Notes: generated by a model not told the origin, from the letters alone. DNA of 11,606 nt from Bacillota bacterium (GCA_023441145.1 JAEZQN010000187.1:1-11606), one strand, 5' to 3'. Numbered from the stretch's first letter, positions 1-7,342 are shown. Translations and numbers: made by a program.

Positions 1-1
1 G

Positions 2-409
2 ATAAGTAAAGATTATGGTATTGCTATGACTAGTATTGGAGATACTTTAGAAGGTTTTCATAGGCTTTGTGAGGCCCTTCTTGAGATAGACAGAAAGCTT
101 CTTAGCGAAACTAGTCAGTCTAGTAAGCTACCAAGGTTATATGAGGTACAACCTAAGAGCGCAGTCTTAAACCTCTATGAGGCTTTAAATAGCAAGAAGG
201 AAAGTATAACACTTTCTGAAGCTATAGATAGAATTAGTGGAGTTTATGTATATCAATACCCTCCAGGAATTCCAGTCTTGGTACCAGGAGAGGTGGTAAC
301 CAAGGAATTAGTGGAAGTGCTTACCTTATATGATAAACAAGGGTTTGAGTTAGTTGGATTAGAGGGCAATTTGGCAGAAGAAAAAAACATTCAGGTTCTT
401 ACACGATAG
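2..409 (+). CDS. Orn/Lys/Arg decarboxylase, C-terminal part (partial, 5' end outside window)
   Basis: The reading frame is open from the first bases of the window, so the Met at 26 is internal and the gene is cut off at its 5' end. The visible ~135 residues match the C-terminal domain of the fold-type I, PLP-dependent Orn/Lys/Arg decarboxylases; the clearest signature is YQYPPGIPVLVPGE followed by a helix and QGFELVGL. The PLP-binding core is outside the window, so substrate (lysine, arginine or ornithine) cannot be told. In Bacillus the homologous gene (yaaO) sits at the same place, just before tmk-yaaQ-yaaR-holB, which supports the call. The next gene starts 15 bases after the stop, so they are probably co-transcribed. 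Family assignment is confident; substrate is not. Confidence 0.9.
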   Translation: MSKDYGIAMTSIGDTLEGFHRLCEALLEIDRKLLSETSQSSKLPRLYEVQPKSAVLNLYEALNSKKESITLSEAIDRISGVYVYQYPPGIPVLVPGEVVTKELVEVLTLYDKQGFELVGLEGNLAEEKNIQVLTR

Positions 410-424
410 AAGGGAAGAAGGAAA

Positions 425-1015
425 ATGTCTAAAATATTCGTTGTAATTGGCAAAAGTGCAAGTGGAAAAGACACCATATATAGAAAACTAGCAGATAACG
501 AAGCCCTCGGTCTTAGAGAGGTCGTTGGGTATACCACTAGACCAATTCGAGAAGGAGAAATAGAAGGAGTCACCTATCACTATGTCACAGAGGAAATATT
601 AACTAGTCTAATTCAGGAGAATAAAGTTATAGAACACCGCACCTATGACACGATTCATGGCCCATGGCACTACTTTACGGTGCATGACCATCAGATAGAT
701 TTAACAAATACAGACTATATTATGATTGGTACTTTGGAATCCTATGTACAAATCAAACAGTATTTTGGAGAAGAGGTTGTACTTCCTATCTATATTGAAG
801 TGGAAAATGGAGAGAGACTCGCTAGGGCCCTAGGTAGGGAACGGAAGCAAGAGCAACCGAAATATGAAGAAATGTGTCGAAGATTCCTGGCAGATGAGCA
901 GGATTTTAGCGAAGAAAAGATAGAAGCAGCAGGTATTACAAAGCGCTTTTCTAATATTGAGATAGAAACCTGTATAAATGGGATTATTCAGTATATTAGC
1001 AGAGAAAAAAGGTAG
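425..1015 (+). CDS. guanylate-kinase-like nucleoside monophosphate kinase
   Basis: A 196-residue P-loop kinase of the guanylate kinase fold. Visible motifs: Walker A GKSASGKDT at residues 9-17, the GMP-binding TTRPIREGE at 37-45 (Arg39 and Arg42 kept), Y51 in the G-x-x-Y-x-Y stretch, Glu70 in VIEH, and a lid-like R-A-L-G-R-E-R segment. Compared with E. coli Gmk, the Ser two residues before TTR is Gly35 and the usual DIDWQGA segment is replaced by IGTLESY, so the base/phosphate pocket is altered and GMP specificity is not assured. An AGAAGGA site precedes the ATG. It lies where Bacillus has tmk (thymidylate kinase), between the decarboxylase and yaaR. Best reading: an NMP kinase, perhaps not the housekeeping Gmk of this cell. 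Confidence 0.82.
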   Translation: MSKIFVVIGKSASGKDTIYRKLADNEALGLREVVGYTTRPIREGEIEGVTYHYVTEEILTSLIQENKVIEHRTYDTIHGPWHYFTVHDHQIDLTNTDYIMIGTLESYVQIKQYFGEEVVLPIYIEVENGERLARALGRERKQEQPKYEEMCRRFLADEQDFSEEKIEAAGITKRFSNIEIETCINGIIQYISREKR

Positions 1016-1035
1016 ATGTAAATTAAGGGGTTCTA

Positions 1036-1044
1036 TGATATAAT
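1036..1044 (+). promoter_or_regulatory. extended -10 promoter upstream of yaaR
   Basis: TGATATAAT is a perfect TGnTATAAT extended -10 element; a -35 at the right distance (ATGTAA at 1016-1021) is weak, as often seen with extended -10 promoters. Start of transcription would be near 1051, giving a ~28-base leader before yaaR. It would let yaaR-holB-yaaT-trmN-rsmI be transcribed independently of the kinase gene. Confidence 0.55.
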
Positions 1045-1066
1045 GTTTATATAGGCTCATCAGATA

Positions 1067-1071
1067 GGGGG
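1067..1071 (+). promoter_or_regulatory. ribosome binding site deciding the yaaR start
   Basis: GGGGG lies 7 bases before ATG 1079 but only 1 base before the alternative TTG at 1073, so ATG 1079 is the start. Confidence 0.65.
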
Positions 1072-1078
1072 TTTGTGT

Positions 1079-1519
1079 ATGGATTTACGCGTAAATCAGA
1101 TGCAAAACGTAAACCAGATTAATCAACCAAATAAAGTGCAAGAAACCGATGGTAGCTTCAAATTTACTCTGGTTAGCCATATTGAAGAACAGGAATTGCA
1201 AGCTCGCTTATCTGTTATGCTAGAGGAGATTACTCAGCAGGGAGATAAGATTAAGAAGCGATTGGATATCAAGGATGTCAAAAAATATCGGGCTATGATT
1301 CAAGAATTTATGAATGAGATTGTAAGCAGATCCCATGTATTTAGCAGAGAGAATTCTCTTGATCGAAGAGGGCGTCACCGTGTCTATGGTATTGTGAAGA
1401 TGGTGAACGATACTCTAGATGAGTTGGCTCAGGAGCTGATTAAGGAGGAGAAGGATTCTATTGCTATCCTTCATAGTATTGATGAAATAAGGGGAATGCT
1501 ATTAGATCTGTTCATGTAA
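1079..1519 (+). CDS. yaaR: YaaR family protein (DUF327)
   Basis: A 146-residue protein from ATG 1079, about the length of Bacillus YaaR. It is mostly predicted helix and highly charged, with the DUF327-like stretch GDKIKKRLDIKDVKKYRAMI, then a central SRENSLDRRGRHRVYGIVK segment and an acidic C-terminal helix ending IRGMLLDLFM. No catalytic motif, membrane segment or signal peptide is visible. The molecular function of the family is not established. Identification rests on sequence look and on position directly before holB and yaaT, as in Bacillus. A TTG at 1073 would add two residues but leaves almost no spacing to the Shine-Dalgarno. Confidence 0.85.
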   Translation: MDLRVNQMQNVNQINQPNKVQETDGSFKFTLVSHIEEQELQARLSVMLEEITQQGDKIKKRLDIKDVKKYRAMIQEFMNEIVSRSHVFSRENSLDRRGRHRVYGIVKMVNDTLDELAQELIKEEKDSIAILHSIDEIRGMLLDLFM

Positions 1520-1543
1520 CAATCTGAGGCAACTGAAAGATTA

Positions 1544-1550
1544 TGAGGTG
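1544..1550 (+). promoter_or_regulatory. ribosome binding site deciding the holB start
   Basis: The AGGTG in TGAGGTG lies 6 bases before ATG 1557. The in-frame GTG at 1548 is itself part of this Shine-Dalgarno, so it is unlikely to be the start. Confidence 0.55.
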
Positions 1551-1556
1551 CGAAGT

Positions 1557-2543
1557 ATGTTAGATTACAAAAATGTAATAGGCCATAATAATATAATAGA
1601 GCATTTAAAAAAAGCAGTTGCCAATAAGAAGGTATCCCAGGCATATATATTCTCTGGTGAAGATGGCTCAGGTAAGCGTATGTTAGCAAGTATTTTTGCA
1701 AAGACACTTCTTTGTGAGGTGCATGGAGAGGAGCCTTGTAATAAGTGTAAGTCATGTTTGCAGATAGAGGGTAATAATCAACCAGATTTGATTTATGTTA
1801 CTCATGAGAAGGCTAGTATTGGAGTCGATGAGATTCGTATACAGCTCAATAATGACATTATGATTAAACCATATAGTAGTTCCTATAAGATTTACATTAT
1901 AGATGAAGCCGAGAAGATGACGGAGCAGGCGCAAAATGCCTTGCTTAAGACGATAGAGGAGCCTCCAGAGTATGCTATTATTATGCTCTTAACTACAAGC
2001 CTAGGAAAGCTTCTTCCTACCATTCAGTCTAGATGTGTAAATTTAGAGCTAAGAGTTGTTCCAGAGAAGAGCATTCAGCAATTCCTTATGGAAAAGAAAC
2101 AGATTCCAGACTATTTAGCAGAGATAAGTGCTGCTTTTTCCAGAGGCAATGTAGGCAGAGCGATTAAGTATGCTTCTAGTGAGGATTTTATACAATCTAA
2201 GGATACGATTGTGCATGTATTACGCCACATTGATGAGATGGAGCTTTACGAGATTATGGATGCCCTAAAGGAATTTAGTGCACATAAGCTTGATATAGAG
2301 GATTACATTGATTTAATGCTGTTATGGTATCGTGATGTATTATTATTTAAGGTTACCAATGACCCAAATCGACTATTATACAAAAGTGAAGTTCGCTATA
2401 TTGCCAAACAGGCTAGTAAAAGCGATTACGAGGGAATAGAAGCCATTATTGAGGCGATGGATAAGGCAAAGATTAGATTAAAGGCCAATGTAAACTTTGA
2501 GGTGGCCATTGAGCTAATGTTACTATCAATAAAGGAGAATTAG
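1557..2543 (+). CDS. holB: DNA polymerase III clamp-loader subunit delta'
   Basis: A 328-residue AAA+ protein of the clamp loader, which loads the beta sliding clamp onto primed DNA together with DnaX and delta. From ATG 1557: ATPase-type Walker A GEDGSGKR at about residues 34-41, a zinc-binding-like set Cys53, Cys61, Cys64, Cys67 (C-x7-C-x2-C-x2-C), a Walker-B-like IIDEAEKMTEQAQNALLKT region, EEPP, and the SRC motif in TIQSRCVNL that acts as arginine finger in clamp loaders. The P-loop looks intact; E. coli delta' has a degenerate one, so nucleotide binding is possible here. DnaX is larger with extra C-terminal domains, and the yaaR/yaaT context favours holB. Its stop is one base before the yaaT start, indicating translational coupling. 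Confidence 0.92.
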   Translation: MLDYKNVIGHNNIIEHLKKAVANKKVSQAYIFSGEDGSGKRMLASIFAKTLLCEVHGEEPCNKCKSCLQIEGNNQPDLIYVTHEKASIGVDEIRIQLNNDIMIKPYSSSYKIYIIDEAEKMTEQAQNALLKTIEEPPEYAIIMLLTTSLGKLLPTIQSRCVNLELRVVPEKSIQQFLMEKKQIPDYLAEISAAFSRGNVGRAIKYASSEDFIQSKDTIVHVLRHIDEMELYEIMDALKEFSAHKLDIEDYIDLMLLWYRDVLLFKVTNDPNRLLYKSEVRYIAKQASKSDYEGIEAIIEAMDKAKIRLKANVNFEVAIELMLLSIKEN

Positions 2544-2544
2544 C

Positions 2545-3453
2545 ATGGTAAATGTTATTGGAGTTAGGTTTCGAAAGGCAGGTAAAATATACTTTTTTGA
2601 TCCTGCTGGACTAGAAATCAAGCAAGGGGATAATGTAATTGTAGAGACAGCTAGAGGTATTGAATATGGTTATGTAGTATTAGGTTGTAAAGATGTAGAA
2701 GAGGAAAGAATCATTCAACCTCTTAAGCAGGTAATTCGAGTAGCTTCACCAGAAGACGATGAGATAGAGAAAAAGAATAAGCAGAAAGAGAAGGAAGCCT
2801 TTACAATCTGCTTAGAGAAGATTAGAAAGCATGAATTAGAAATGAAATTAATTGATGCAGAATATACCTTTGATAACAATAAGGTATTGTTTTACTTTAC
2901 TGCAGACGGAAGAATTGATTTTCGTGAGTTAGTAAAGGACTTGGCAGCAGTATTTAAGACAAGAATCGAGCTACGTCAGATAGGAGTTAGGGACGAAACG
3001 AAGATTGTAGGGGGAATCGGAATCTGTGGTCGCCCTCTTTGTTGTCATTCCTATTTATCAGAGTTTGTACCGGTTTCTATTAAGATGGCTAAGGAGCAGA
3101 ATCTTTCCTTAAATCCAACAAAGATTTCTGGTGTCTGTGGCAGACTGATGTGTTGCCTAAAGAATGAAGAAGATGCTTATGAAGAGTTAAATAGCAAGCT
3201 TCCTAATGTAGGAGATTATGTAACGACTAGCGATCGCCTAAAAGGTGAGGTTCATAGCGTTAGCGTATTAAAACAGCTTGTAAAGGTTATTGTAACCTTA
3301 GACAATGATGAGAAAGAAGTCAGAGAGTATAAGGTAGATGACTTAAGATTTACTCCTCGCAGAAGACGTGAGAAGCTTGCCATTGATGAGGAGCTTAGAA
3401 ACTTAGAGCTACTGGAGAAAAAAGAAGGCAAATATGTCTTAGATGATAATTAA
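2545..3453 (+). CDS. yaaT: PSP1-domain protein YaaT/RicT
   Basis: A 302-residue cytoplasmic protein of the PSP1 family. Six cysteines sit in two matching motifs, CGRPLCC (Cys161, 166, 167) and CGRLMCC (Cys198, 203, 204), the arrangement typical of YaaT/RicT. In Bacillus subtilis RicT joins YlbF (RicF) and YmcA (RicA) in an Fe-S complex that acts with RNase Y in mRNA processing and influences sporulation, competence and biofilm formation; that role is from family knowledge. An N-terminal beta-rich part (residues 1-65), a charged linker near 70-90 and a basic PRRRREK near the C-terminus are visible. AAAGGAG lies before ATG 2545, inside the end of holB. Strong identification from motif and gene order. 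Confidence 0.93.
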   Translation: MVNVIGVRFRKAGKIYFFDPAGLEIKQGDNVIVETARGIEYGYVVLGCKDVEEERIIQPLKQVIRVASPEDDEIEKKNKQKEKEAFTICLEKIRKHELEMKLIDAEYTFDNNKVLFYFTADGRIDFRELVKDLAAVFKTRIELRQIGVRDETKIVGGIGICGRPLCCHSYLSEFVPVSIKMAKEQNLSLNPTKISGVCGRLMCCLKNEEDAYEELNSKLPNVGDYVTTSDRLKGEVHSVSVLKQLVKVIVTLDNDEKEVREYKVDDLRFTPRRRREKLAIDEELRNLELLEKKEGKYVLDDN

Positions 3454-3475
3454 TTAGGAAATAAGGAGTACCTTC

Positions 3476-4210
3476 ATGGATGTTTTGTTACCAGGAGAAC
3501 GCTTAGATGATTTACATCGGAATCATTATAAGATTATTCAGAATCCAGAAAAGTTTTGCTTTGGAATGGATGCAGTGCTTCTTTCGGGCTTTGCAAGGGT
3601 GTTAGAAGGTGAAACTGCAATTGATTTAGGTACTGGAACCGGAATCATACCAATTCTATTAGAAGCAAAGACAAAGGGGAAACATTTTACAGGGTTGGAA
3701 ATCCAAGAGGAAAGTGCGGATATGGCACGTAGAAGCGTTGCTTATAATGGACTTAAAGAAAAAATAAATATCGTGACAGGAGACCTCAAGGAAGCCTCAG
3801 GTTTATTTAAACCGGCTTCCTTTGATGTTGTCACAACCAATCCTCCTTATATGAATCACAACCACGGATTAGTGAACCCCAATATGCCAAAGGCAATTGC
3901 AAGGCATGAACTATTATGTACCTTAGAAGATGTAGTAAGGGAAAGTGCTAGATTACTACGCCCAAGTGGAAGGCTGTATATGGTCCATCGTCCTACCAGA
4001 TTAGTAGAGATTATAAATACCTTAACGAGCTATAAGCTAGAGCCAAAGCGTATGCGCTTGGTACATCCGTATCTCAATAAGGAGCCTAACATGGTATTAA
4101 TAGAAGCAGTGAGAGGTGGAAGATCTATGCTTAAAATGGAACCCCCATTGATTGTTTATAAAGAACCTCATGTCTATACAGAAGAGATATACGAGGTTTA
4201 TGGGTATTAG
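3476..4210 (+). CDS. TrmN6/YabB-type SAM-dependent N6-adenine methyltransferase
   Basis: A 244-residue Rossmann-fold methyltransferase. The SAM-binding motif I is DLGTGTGIIP (residues 50-59), an acidic ribose contact lies in GLEIQ, and the catalytic NPPY (122-125), typical of N6-adenine methylation, follows VVTT. The N-terminal LHRNHYKIIQNPEKFCFGMDAVLL block is the usual YabB/TrmN6 opening. E. coli TrmN6 methylates A37 of tRNA1(Val); whether this protein has that exact target is not shown. It directly follows yaaT, 22 bases on, with AAGGAG 7 bases before the start. In Bacillus yabA lies between them; here it is missing. Likely part of the same operon as rsmI. Confidence 0.9.
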   Translation: MDVLLPGERLDDLHRNHYKIIQNPEKFCFGMDAVLLSGFARVLEGETAIDLGTGTGIIPILLEAKTKGKHFTGLEIQEESADMARRSVAYNGLKEKINIVTGDLKEASGLFKPASFDVVTTNPPYMNHNHGLVNPNMPKAIARHELLCTLEDVVRESARLLRPSGRLYMVHRPTRLVEIINTLTSYKLEPKRMRLVHPYLNKEPNMVLIEAVRGGRSMLKMEPPLIVYKEPHVYTEEIYEVYGY

Positions 4211-4253
4211 AACAACAAGGAAGTATTAAGTTGTAAACGGATAGAATTAGAAT

Positions 4254-4258
4254 GGAGG
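4254..4258 (+). promoter_or_regulatory. ribosome binding site deciding the rsmI start
   Basis: GGAGG lies 5 bases before ATG 4264. The in-frame ATG at 4252 overlaps this Shine-Dalgarno, so the later ATG is the likely start. Confidence 0.75.
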
Positions 4259-4263
4259 CTGTA

Positions 4264-5115
4264 ATGGCAGGAACATTATATTTATGTGCTACACCAATTG
4301 GAAATCTCGAAGACATTACCTTCCGTGTATTAAAGACTCTAGAGGAAGTGGATGTCATTGCTGCTGAGGACACTAGACATACTATCAAACTTCTTAATCA
4401 TTTTAATATTAAGACACCCATGACTAGTTATCATGAGTTTAATAAGGTCGAGAAAGCTAAGTATTTAGTAGAACAGTTAAGACAAGGAACGAATATAGCG
4501 TTAGTAACTGATGCTGGAACCCCTGGTATCTCAGACCCAGGAGAGGAGCTTGTGAGATTTGCTCATGAGGCTGGAGTTAAGGTTACCTCTCTTCCTGGCC
4601 CAGTAGCCTGTATTACAGCTTTGACCTTATCTGGTCTTAGCACGAGAAGATTTTGTTTTGAAGCCTTTTTGCCAGCGGATAAAAAAGAGAAAAAGGCAAT
4701 ATTGGAGGAATTAAAGAAAGAGACGAGGACAACCATTCTTTATGAAGCTCCACATAGGCTTTTAAAAACGCTTCAGGAGCTTTTTGAGGCCCTTGGCAAT
4801 CGCAAGGCTACCATTTGTCGAGAATTAACGAAAAAGTACGAGACGGTCTTTCTAACGACGTTAGAAGAGGCAATTTCCTATTATACAGACAATGAAACCA
4901 AGGGGGAATGTGTCATTGTACTAGAAGGTGCTAAGAGAGAAGAACTTGTTCAAGAACAAAGAGATGCGTGGGCAGAAATGGATGTCAGAGAACATCTTCA
5001 GCTATATATGGACAAAGGTGAAACAAAAAAGGATGCTATGAAGCTGGTAGCTGTGGATCGAGGAGTATCAAAACGAGAAATATATCAAATGTTACTAAAA
5101 ACAGAAACGGTGTAA
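4264..5115 (+). CDS. rsmI: 16S rRNA (cytidine1402-2'-O)-methyltransferase
   Basis: A 283-residue tetrapyrrole-methylase-fold enzyme that 2'-O-methylates C1402 of 16S rRNA, fine-tuning the decoding centre. Diagnostic motifs: ATPIGNLED near the N-terminus (residues 9-16), AEDTR (34-38), TDAGTPGISDPG (82-93), LPGP followed by ALTLSGL, the YEAPHRL stretch, and the C-terminal SKREIYQMLL typical of RsmI/YabC. Length is normal. It is the last gene of the plus-strand run; the stop codon lies inside the left arm of a terminator hairpin. In Bacillus yazA precedes it and abrB follows; here only abrB is kept, in convergent orientation. Confidence 0.95.
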   Translation: MAGTLYLCATPIGNLEDITFRVLKTLEEVDVIAAEDTRHTIKLLNHFNIKTPMTSYHEFNKVEKAKYLVEQLRQGTNIALVTDAGTPGISDPGEELVRFAHEAGVKVTSLPGPVACITALTLSGLSTRRFCFEAFLPADKKEKKAILEELKKETRTTILYEAPHRLLKTLQELFEALGNRKATICRELTKKYETVFLTTLEEAISYYTDNETKGECVIVLEGAKREELVQEQRDAWAEMDVREHLQLYMDKGETKKDAMKLVAVDRGVSKREIYQMLLKTETV

Positions 5116-5135
5116 CCATATGGCTACACCGTTTC
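5104..5135. terminator. bidirectional intrinsic terminator between rsmI and abrB
   Basis: A perfect 11-bp stem, GAAACGGTGTA (5104-5114) with TACACCGTTTC (5125-5135), around a 10-base loop that itself contains CCATATGG. The rsmI stop TAA (5113-5115) lies in the left arm. On the minus strand the stem is followed by TGTTTTTAG, a better U-tract than the TTTCCT on the plus side, so it may serve abrB read-through at least as well as rsmI. Confidence 0.75.
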
Positions 5136-5145
5136 CTGCGTAATG

Positions 5146-5220
5146 ACAGTTACAAGAGTTATGTGCTAGTAACTGTTGATTCTTTGTCAAGTTTAATATT
5201 GTAAGGGGAGTTACAATATT
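5146..5220. repeat. two further hairpins in the rsmI-abrB gap
   Basis: ACAGTTAC (5146-5153) pairs with GTAACTGT (5169-5176), and AATATTGTAA (5195-5204) pairs with TTACAATATT (5211-5220) around GGGGAG. Neither has a clear run of T after it, so they may be RNA-stabilising 3' structures or weak terminators of abrB rather than main terminators. Confidence 0.4.
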
Positions 5221-5254
5221 TAAGTAATGTCAATAATGAATGATAAAATAATGA

Positions 5255-5512
5255 CTACTCAACGATTCCTGCTAATTTAGCTAATTGAATAATAGATTCC
5301 TTAGAAACTTTTTTTCCGCAGTAATCATAAAGGTCATTCTTTTCTCCATTGAATATGTCAGTTGGTTCATATTTTTGTAAAACAATACGATCCTCGTCAA
5401 CAAAGATTTCCAATGGGTCTCTCTCGCTTACACCAAGAGTTCTTCTTAATTCGATTGGCAATGTAATACGGCCAAGCTCATCAAGTTTTCTAACAATACC
5501 AGTACTTTTCAT
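5255..5512 (-). CDS. abrB: AbrB-family transition-state regulator
   Basis: An 85-residue DNA-binding protein from the ATG at 5512, preceded on the minus strand by AAAGGAG 7 bases away; the longer open frame upstream (to 5596) has no such signal. The N-terminal swapped-hairpin AbrB domain is unmistakable: MKSTGIVRKLDELGRITLP, then IELRRTLGVSERDPLEIFVDEDRIVLQKYEP. The C-terminal ~35 residues contain YDYCGKKVSKESIIQLAKLAG, a shorter tail than in Bacillus AbrB. AbrB proteins bind AT-rich promoter DNA as tetramers and hold back stationary-phase and sporulation genes; whether this one or a paralogue is the main AbrB of the cell cannot be told. It is convergent with rsmI and divergent from spmA. Confidence 0.92.
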   Translation of the reverse strand: MKSTGIVRKLDELGRITLPIELRRTLGVSERDPLEIFVDEDRIVLQKYEPTDIFNGEKNDLYDYCGKKVSKESIIQLAKLAGIVE

Positions 5513-5567
5513 GTATCTACTCCTTTGGATATTATTAACAAGTAATGAATACTTGTAGATATTGTAT

Positions 5568-5596
5568 AAAATAACACTATAACCTATTAAAGTCAA
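5568..5596 (-). promoter_or_regulatory. candidate abrB promoter
   Basis: On the minus strand TTGACT (5596-5591) and TATTTT (5573-5568) are separated by 17 bases, about 55 bases before the abrB start. The -35 is good and the -10 is moderate. A TGTGTCAAA (plus-strand TTTGACACA, 5640-5648), one mismatch from the Spo0A box TTTGTCRAA, lies further upstream; its role is speculative. Confidence 0.4.
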
Positions 5597-5997
5597 CTTA
5601 AAATCTTAATGTGATATAGCACAATTTTAATCTCCGTTATTTGACACAATAAAAAAATGTAAAATGTTAATTTATGTATAATTGGAAATTTTAAGTTAAA
5701 AATTAGAAATAAATAGAAAATAGAATAAAAATACATGTAAGAAATGTAAAAAAATGATAATTTATCAATAAAAAACACCTATAATTTTCCATAAAATTAG
5801 TAAATCAATTTTACAATTTTTGTTTTAATTTTAAAATCAGAACTAACAAAAATATTAATTCTATGTAAATATTATGAATTGAAAAAGTGGAAAAGCAAAA
5901 GACAGGGTTAAAAAAACTTTAAAATCAAAGTTTTTTATCTAATACAATTTTAGAACCATTAGTTTAATACTTATTTTAAGTACCAAATTATTTACAA

Positions 5998-6028
5998 TTC
6001 ATTTATTTAGAAAAAATATACATAAAAT
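5998..6028 (+). promoter_or_regulatory. candidate sporulation sigma-E-like promoter for spmAB
   Basis: CATAAAAT (6021-6028) matches 7 of 8 positions of the sigma-E -10 consensus CATACAAT, and TTCATTTA (5998-6005) is a partial match to the -35 GTCATATT at 15 bases spacing. Bacillus spmA and spmB are mother-cell (sigma-E) genes in the dacB operon, which makes the match sensible, but in such AT-rich DNA it could be chance. Confidence 0.3.
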
Positions 6029-6128
6029 CTTATAAAATAATTGGAAAATAATTTAATTTCATAAATTAATGCTAGCTGCATATAAATTAAGCAATACAAA
6101 CAAAAATATCAATTCAAACATATTTTCT

Positions 6129-6134
6129 GGGAGG
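6129..6134 (+). promoter_or_regulatory. ribosome binding site of spmA
   Basis: GGGAGG is the only strong Shine-Dalgarno near the spmA start. Spacing to ATG 6147 is 12 bases, longer than usual; the upstream in-frame ATG 6069 has none and would add a non-conserved, AT-rich 26-residue extension. Confidence 0.6.
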
Positions 6135-6146
6135 ATACATAGTAAC

Positions 6147-6731
6147 ATGCTTAATTATTTATGGGCTATTATGATTGTTTTGGGTATAGCTGTGGCGGTT
6201 GTTACAGGCAATGTGGAGGGAGTTAGTAATGCTACGTTAACATCTGCAAAAGATGCAATCACCTTATGTATCACAATGCTTGGGATTATGTCTATGTGGA
6301 CAGGACTGATGCAGGTAGCTAAGTCGGTAGGTATTATAGATCGCTTAACAAAAATTCTAAAGCCGGTACTTAGACTTCTTTTTCCGGACATTCCAAGGGA
6401 TCATATCGTTAATGAATATATAGCATCCAACATGATTGCAAATATTCTTGGGTTAGGTTGGGCAGCAACTCCTATGGGATTAAAAGCAATGAAGGAGCTG
6501 AAAATACTAAATCATGATAGTGAGATAGCTAGTTGTGATATGTGTACCTTTTTAATTATTAACATATCTTCTCTTCAACTGATTCCGGTTAATATTATTG
6601 CTTATCGTTCTCAGTACCAATCAGTTAAACCTACAGAGATTCTGGCTGCGGCTATTGTAACAACAATATTCTCTACAATGGTTGGAGTGATTTTCTCCAT
6701 TTTAGCAAGAAAACGAAGTAAATATCATTAA
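6147..6731 (+). CDS. spmA: spore maturation protein A
   Basis: A 194-residue integral membrane protein of the nucleoside-transporter gate-domain superfamily, as is SpmB. Hydrophobic segments lie at about residues 4-20, 38-58, 92-110 (broken by conserved GLGWAATPMGLKAMKEL), 130-150 and 165-187. Family-specific stretches are LFPDIPRDH and NMIANILGLGWAATPMGLKAM. In Bacillus, SpmA and SpmB act in the mother cell and are needed for full core dehydration and heat resistance of spores; the transported molecule is not known. It is followed 20 bases on by spmB, so the two form an operon. Bacillus has dacB before the pair; here there is a long empty spacer instead. Confidence 0.93.
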   Translation: MLNYLWAIMIVLGIAVAVVTGNVEGVSNATLTSAKDAITLCITMLGIMSMWTGLMQVAKSVGIIDRLTKILKPVLRLLFPDIPRDHIVNEYIASNMIANILGLGWAATPMGLKAMKELKILNHDSEIASCDMCTFLIINISSLQLIPVNIIAYRSQYQSVKPTEILAAAIVTTIFSTMVGVIFSILARKRSKYH

Positions 6732-6751
6732 AATAAGAAGGGACGTATGTT

Positions 6752-7279
6752 ATGGGGTTTCTGTTATACCTTTCTGATTACATTATGCCATTTATCTTTT
6801 TCGTCGTAATCGGTTATGGCCTCCTTTGTAAGGCGCCGGTATATGATGAGTTTATTAAAGGCGCCAAGGATGGGATAAAGGTTACGGTAGAGATTGTACC
6901 TACCTTAGTAGGTCTTATGGTGGCAATTGGAATACTTAGGGTATCAGGAGCCCTAACTATGCTTTCAGATTTTTTATCACCGGCCTTAGAAAAACTGTTC
7001 TTTCCAGCCCAGTTAGTTCCCTTAGTTATTATTAAGATGTTCTCCAGTTCGGCGGCAACTTCACTGCTACTAGATATATTTAAGGAGTATGGTCCGGATT
7101 CCTACTTGGGTAGATTGGCTAGTATCATTATGAGCTGTACCGAAACAATTTTTTATACCATGAGTGTTTACTTTATGGTAGCAGGTGTTAAAAAAAGTCG
7201 TTACACCCTACTTGGGGCTATCATTGCAACTTTATCAGGAGTAATTGCCAGTGTTATTATCTGTAATATGGTATTTTAA
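6752..7279 (+). CDS. spmB: spore maturation protein B
   Basis: A 175-residue membrane protein partnered with SpmA. It starts at ATG 6752 with AAGGG 9 bases upstream; the overlapping ATG 6747 is in another frame. Hydrophobic segments at about residues 5-24, 44-64, 83-100, 120-140 and 150-174. Conserved family stretches include YDEFIKGAKDGIKVTVEIVP, IIKMFSSSAATSLLLDIFKEYGPDS and SCTETIFYTMSVYF. It carries the gate domain common to this pair and to nucleoside transporters. Its length matches the Bacillus protein closely. No terminator is seen directly after it, so transcripts may run on into the TrpA-like gene. Confidence 0.94.
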   Translation: MGFLLYLSDYIMPFIFFVVIGYGLLCKAPVYDEFIKGAKDGIKVTVEIVPTLVGLMVAIGILRVSGALTMLSDFLSPALEKLFFPAQLVPLVIIKMFSSSAATSLLLDIFKEYGPDSYLGRLASIIMSCTETIFYTMSVYFMVAGVKKSRYTLLGAIIATLSGVIASVIICNMVF

Positions 7280-7342
7280 CTTATAAAAAGAGCTAATTGT
7301 CCGAAATATATCAAAAATGCACTTATTTAGTCAAAAAAAACA

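Larger units (their letters stand above)
5597..6146. other. AT-rich divergent intergenic spacer abrB-spmA
   Basis: Some 550 bases with almost no G or C and no credible gene; open frames here (for example minus 5593-5778) are low-complexity Phe/Tyr/Ile/Lys strings. It contains a perfect but almost purely A:T hairpin, AAAAAACTTT (5911-5920) with AAAGTTTTTT (5927-5936), and several A/T-tracts that would bend DNA. Such DNA is a plausible AbrB target, but no specific site can be named. Confidence 0.6.

Noticed and set aside
5641..5682. TTGACA and TATAAT as a plus-strand promoter
   Set aside because: Both hexamers are perfect but 30 bases apart, too far for one sigma-A promoter.
5593..5778. Minus-strand 61-codon frame rich in Phe, Tyr and Ile
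   Set aside because: Low-complexity product of AT-rich DNA, without a ribosome binding site.
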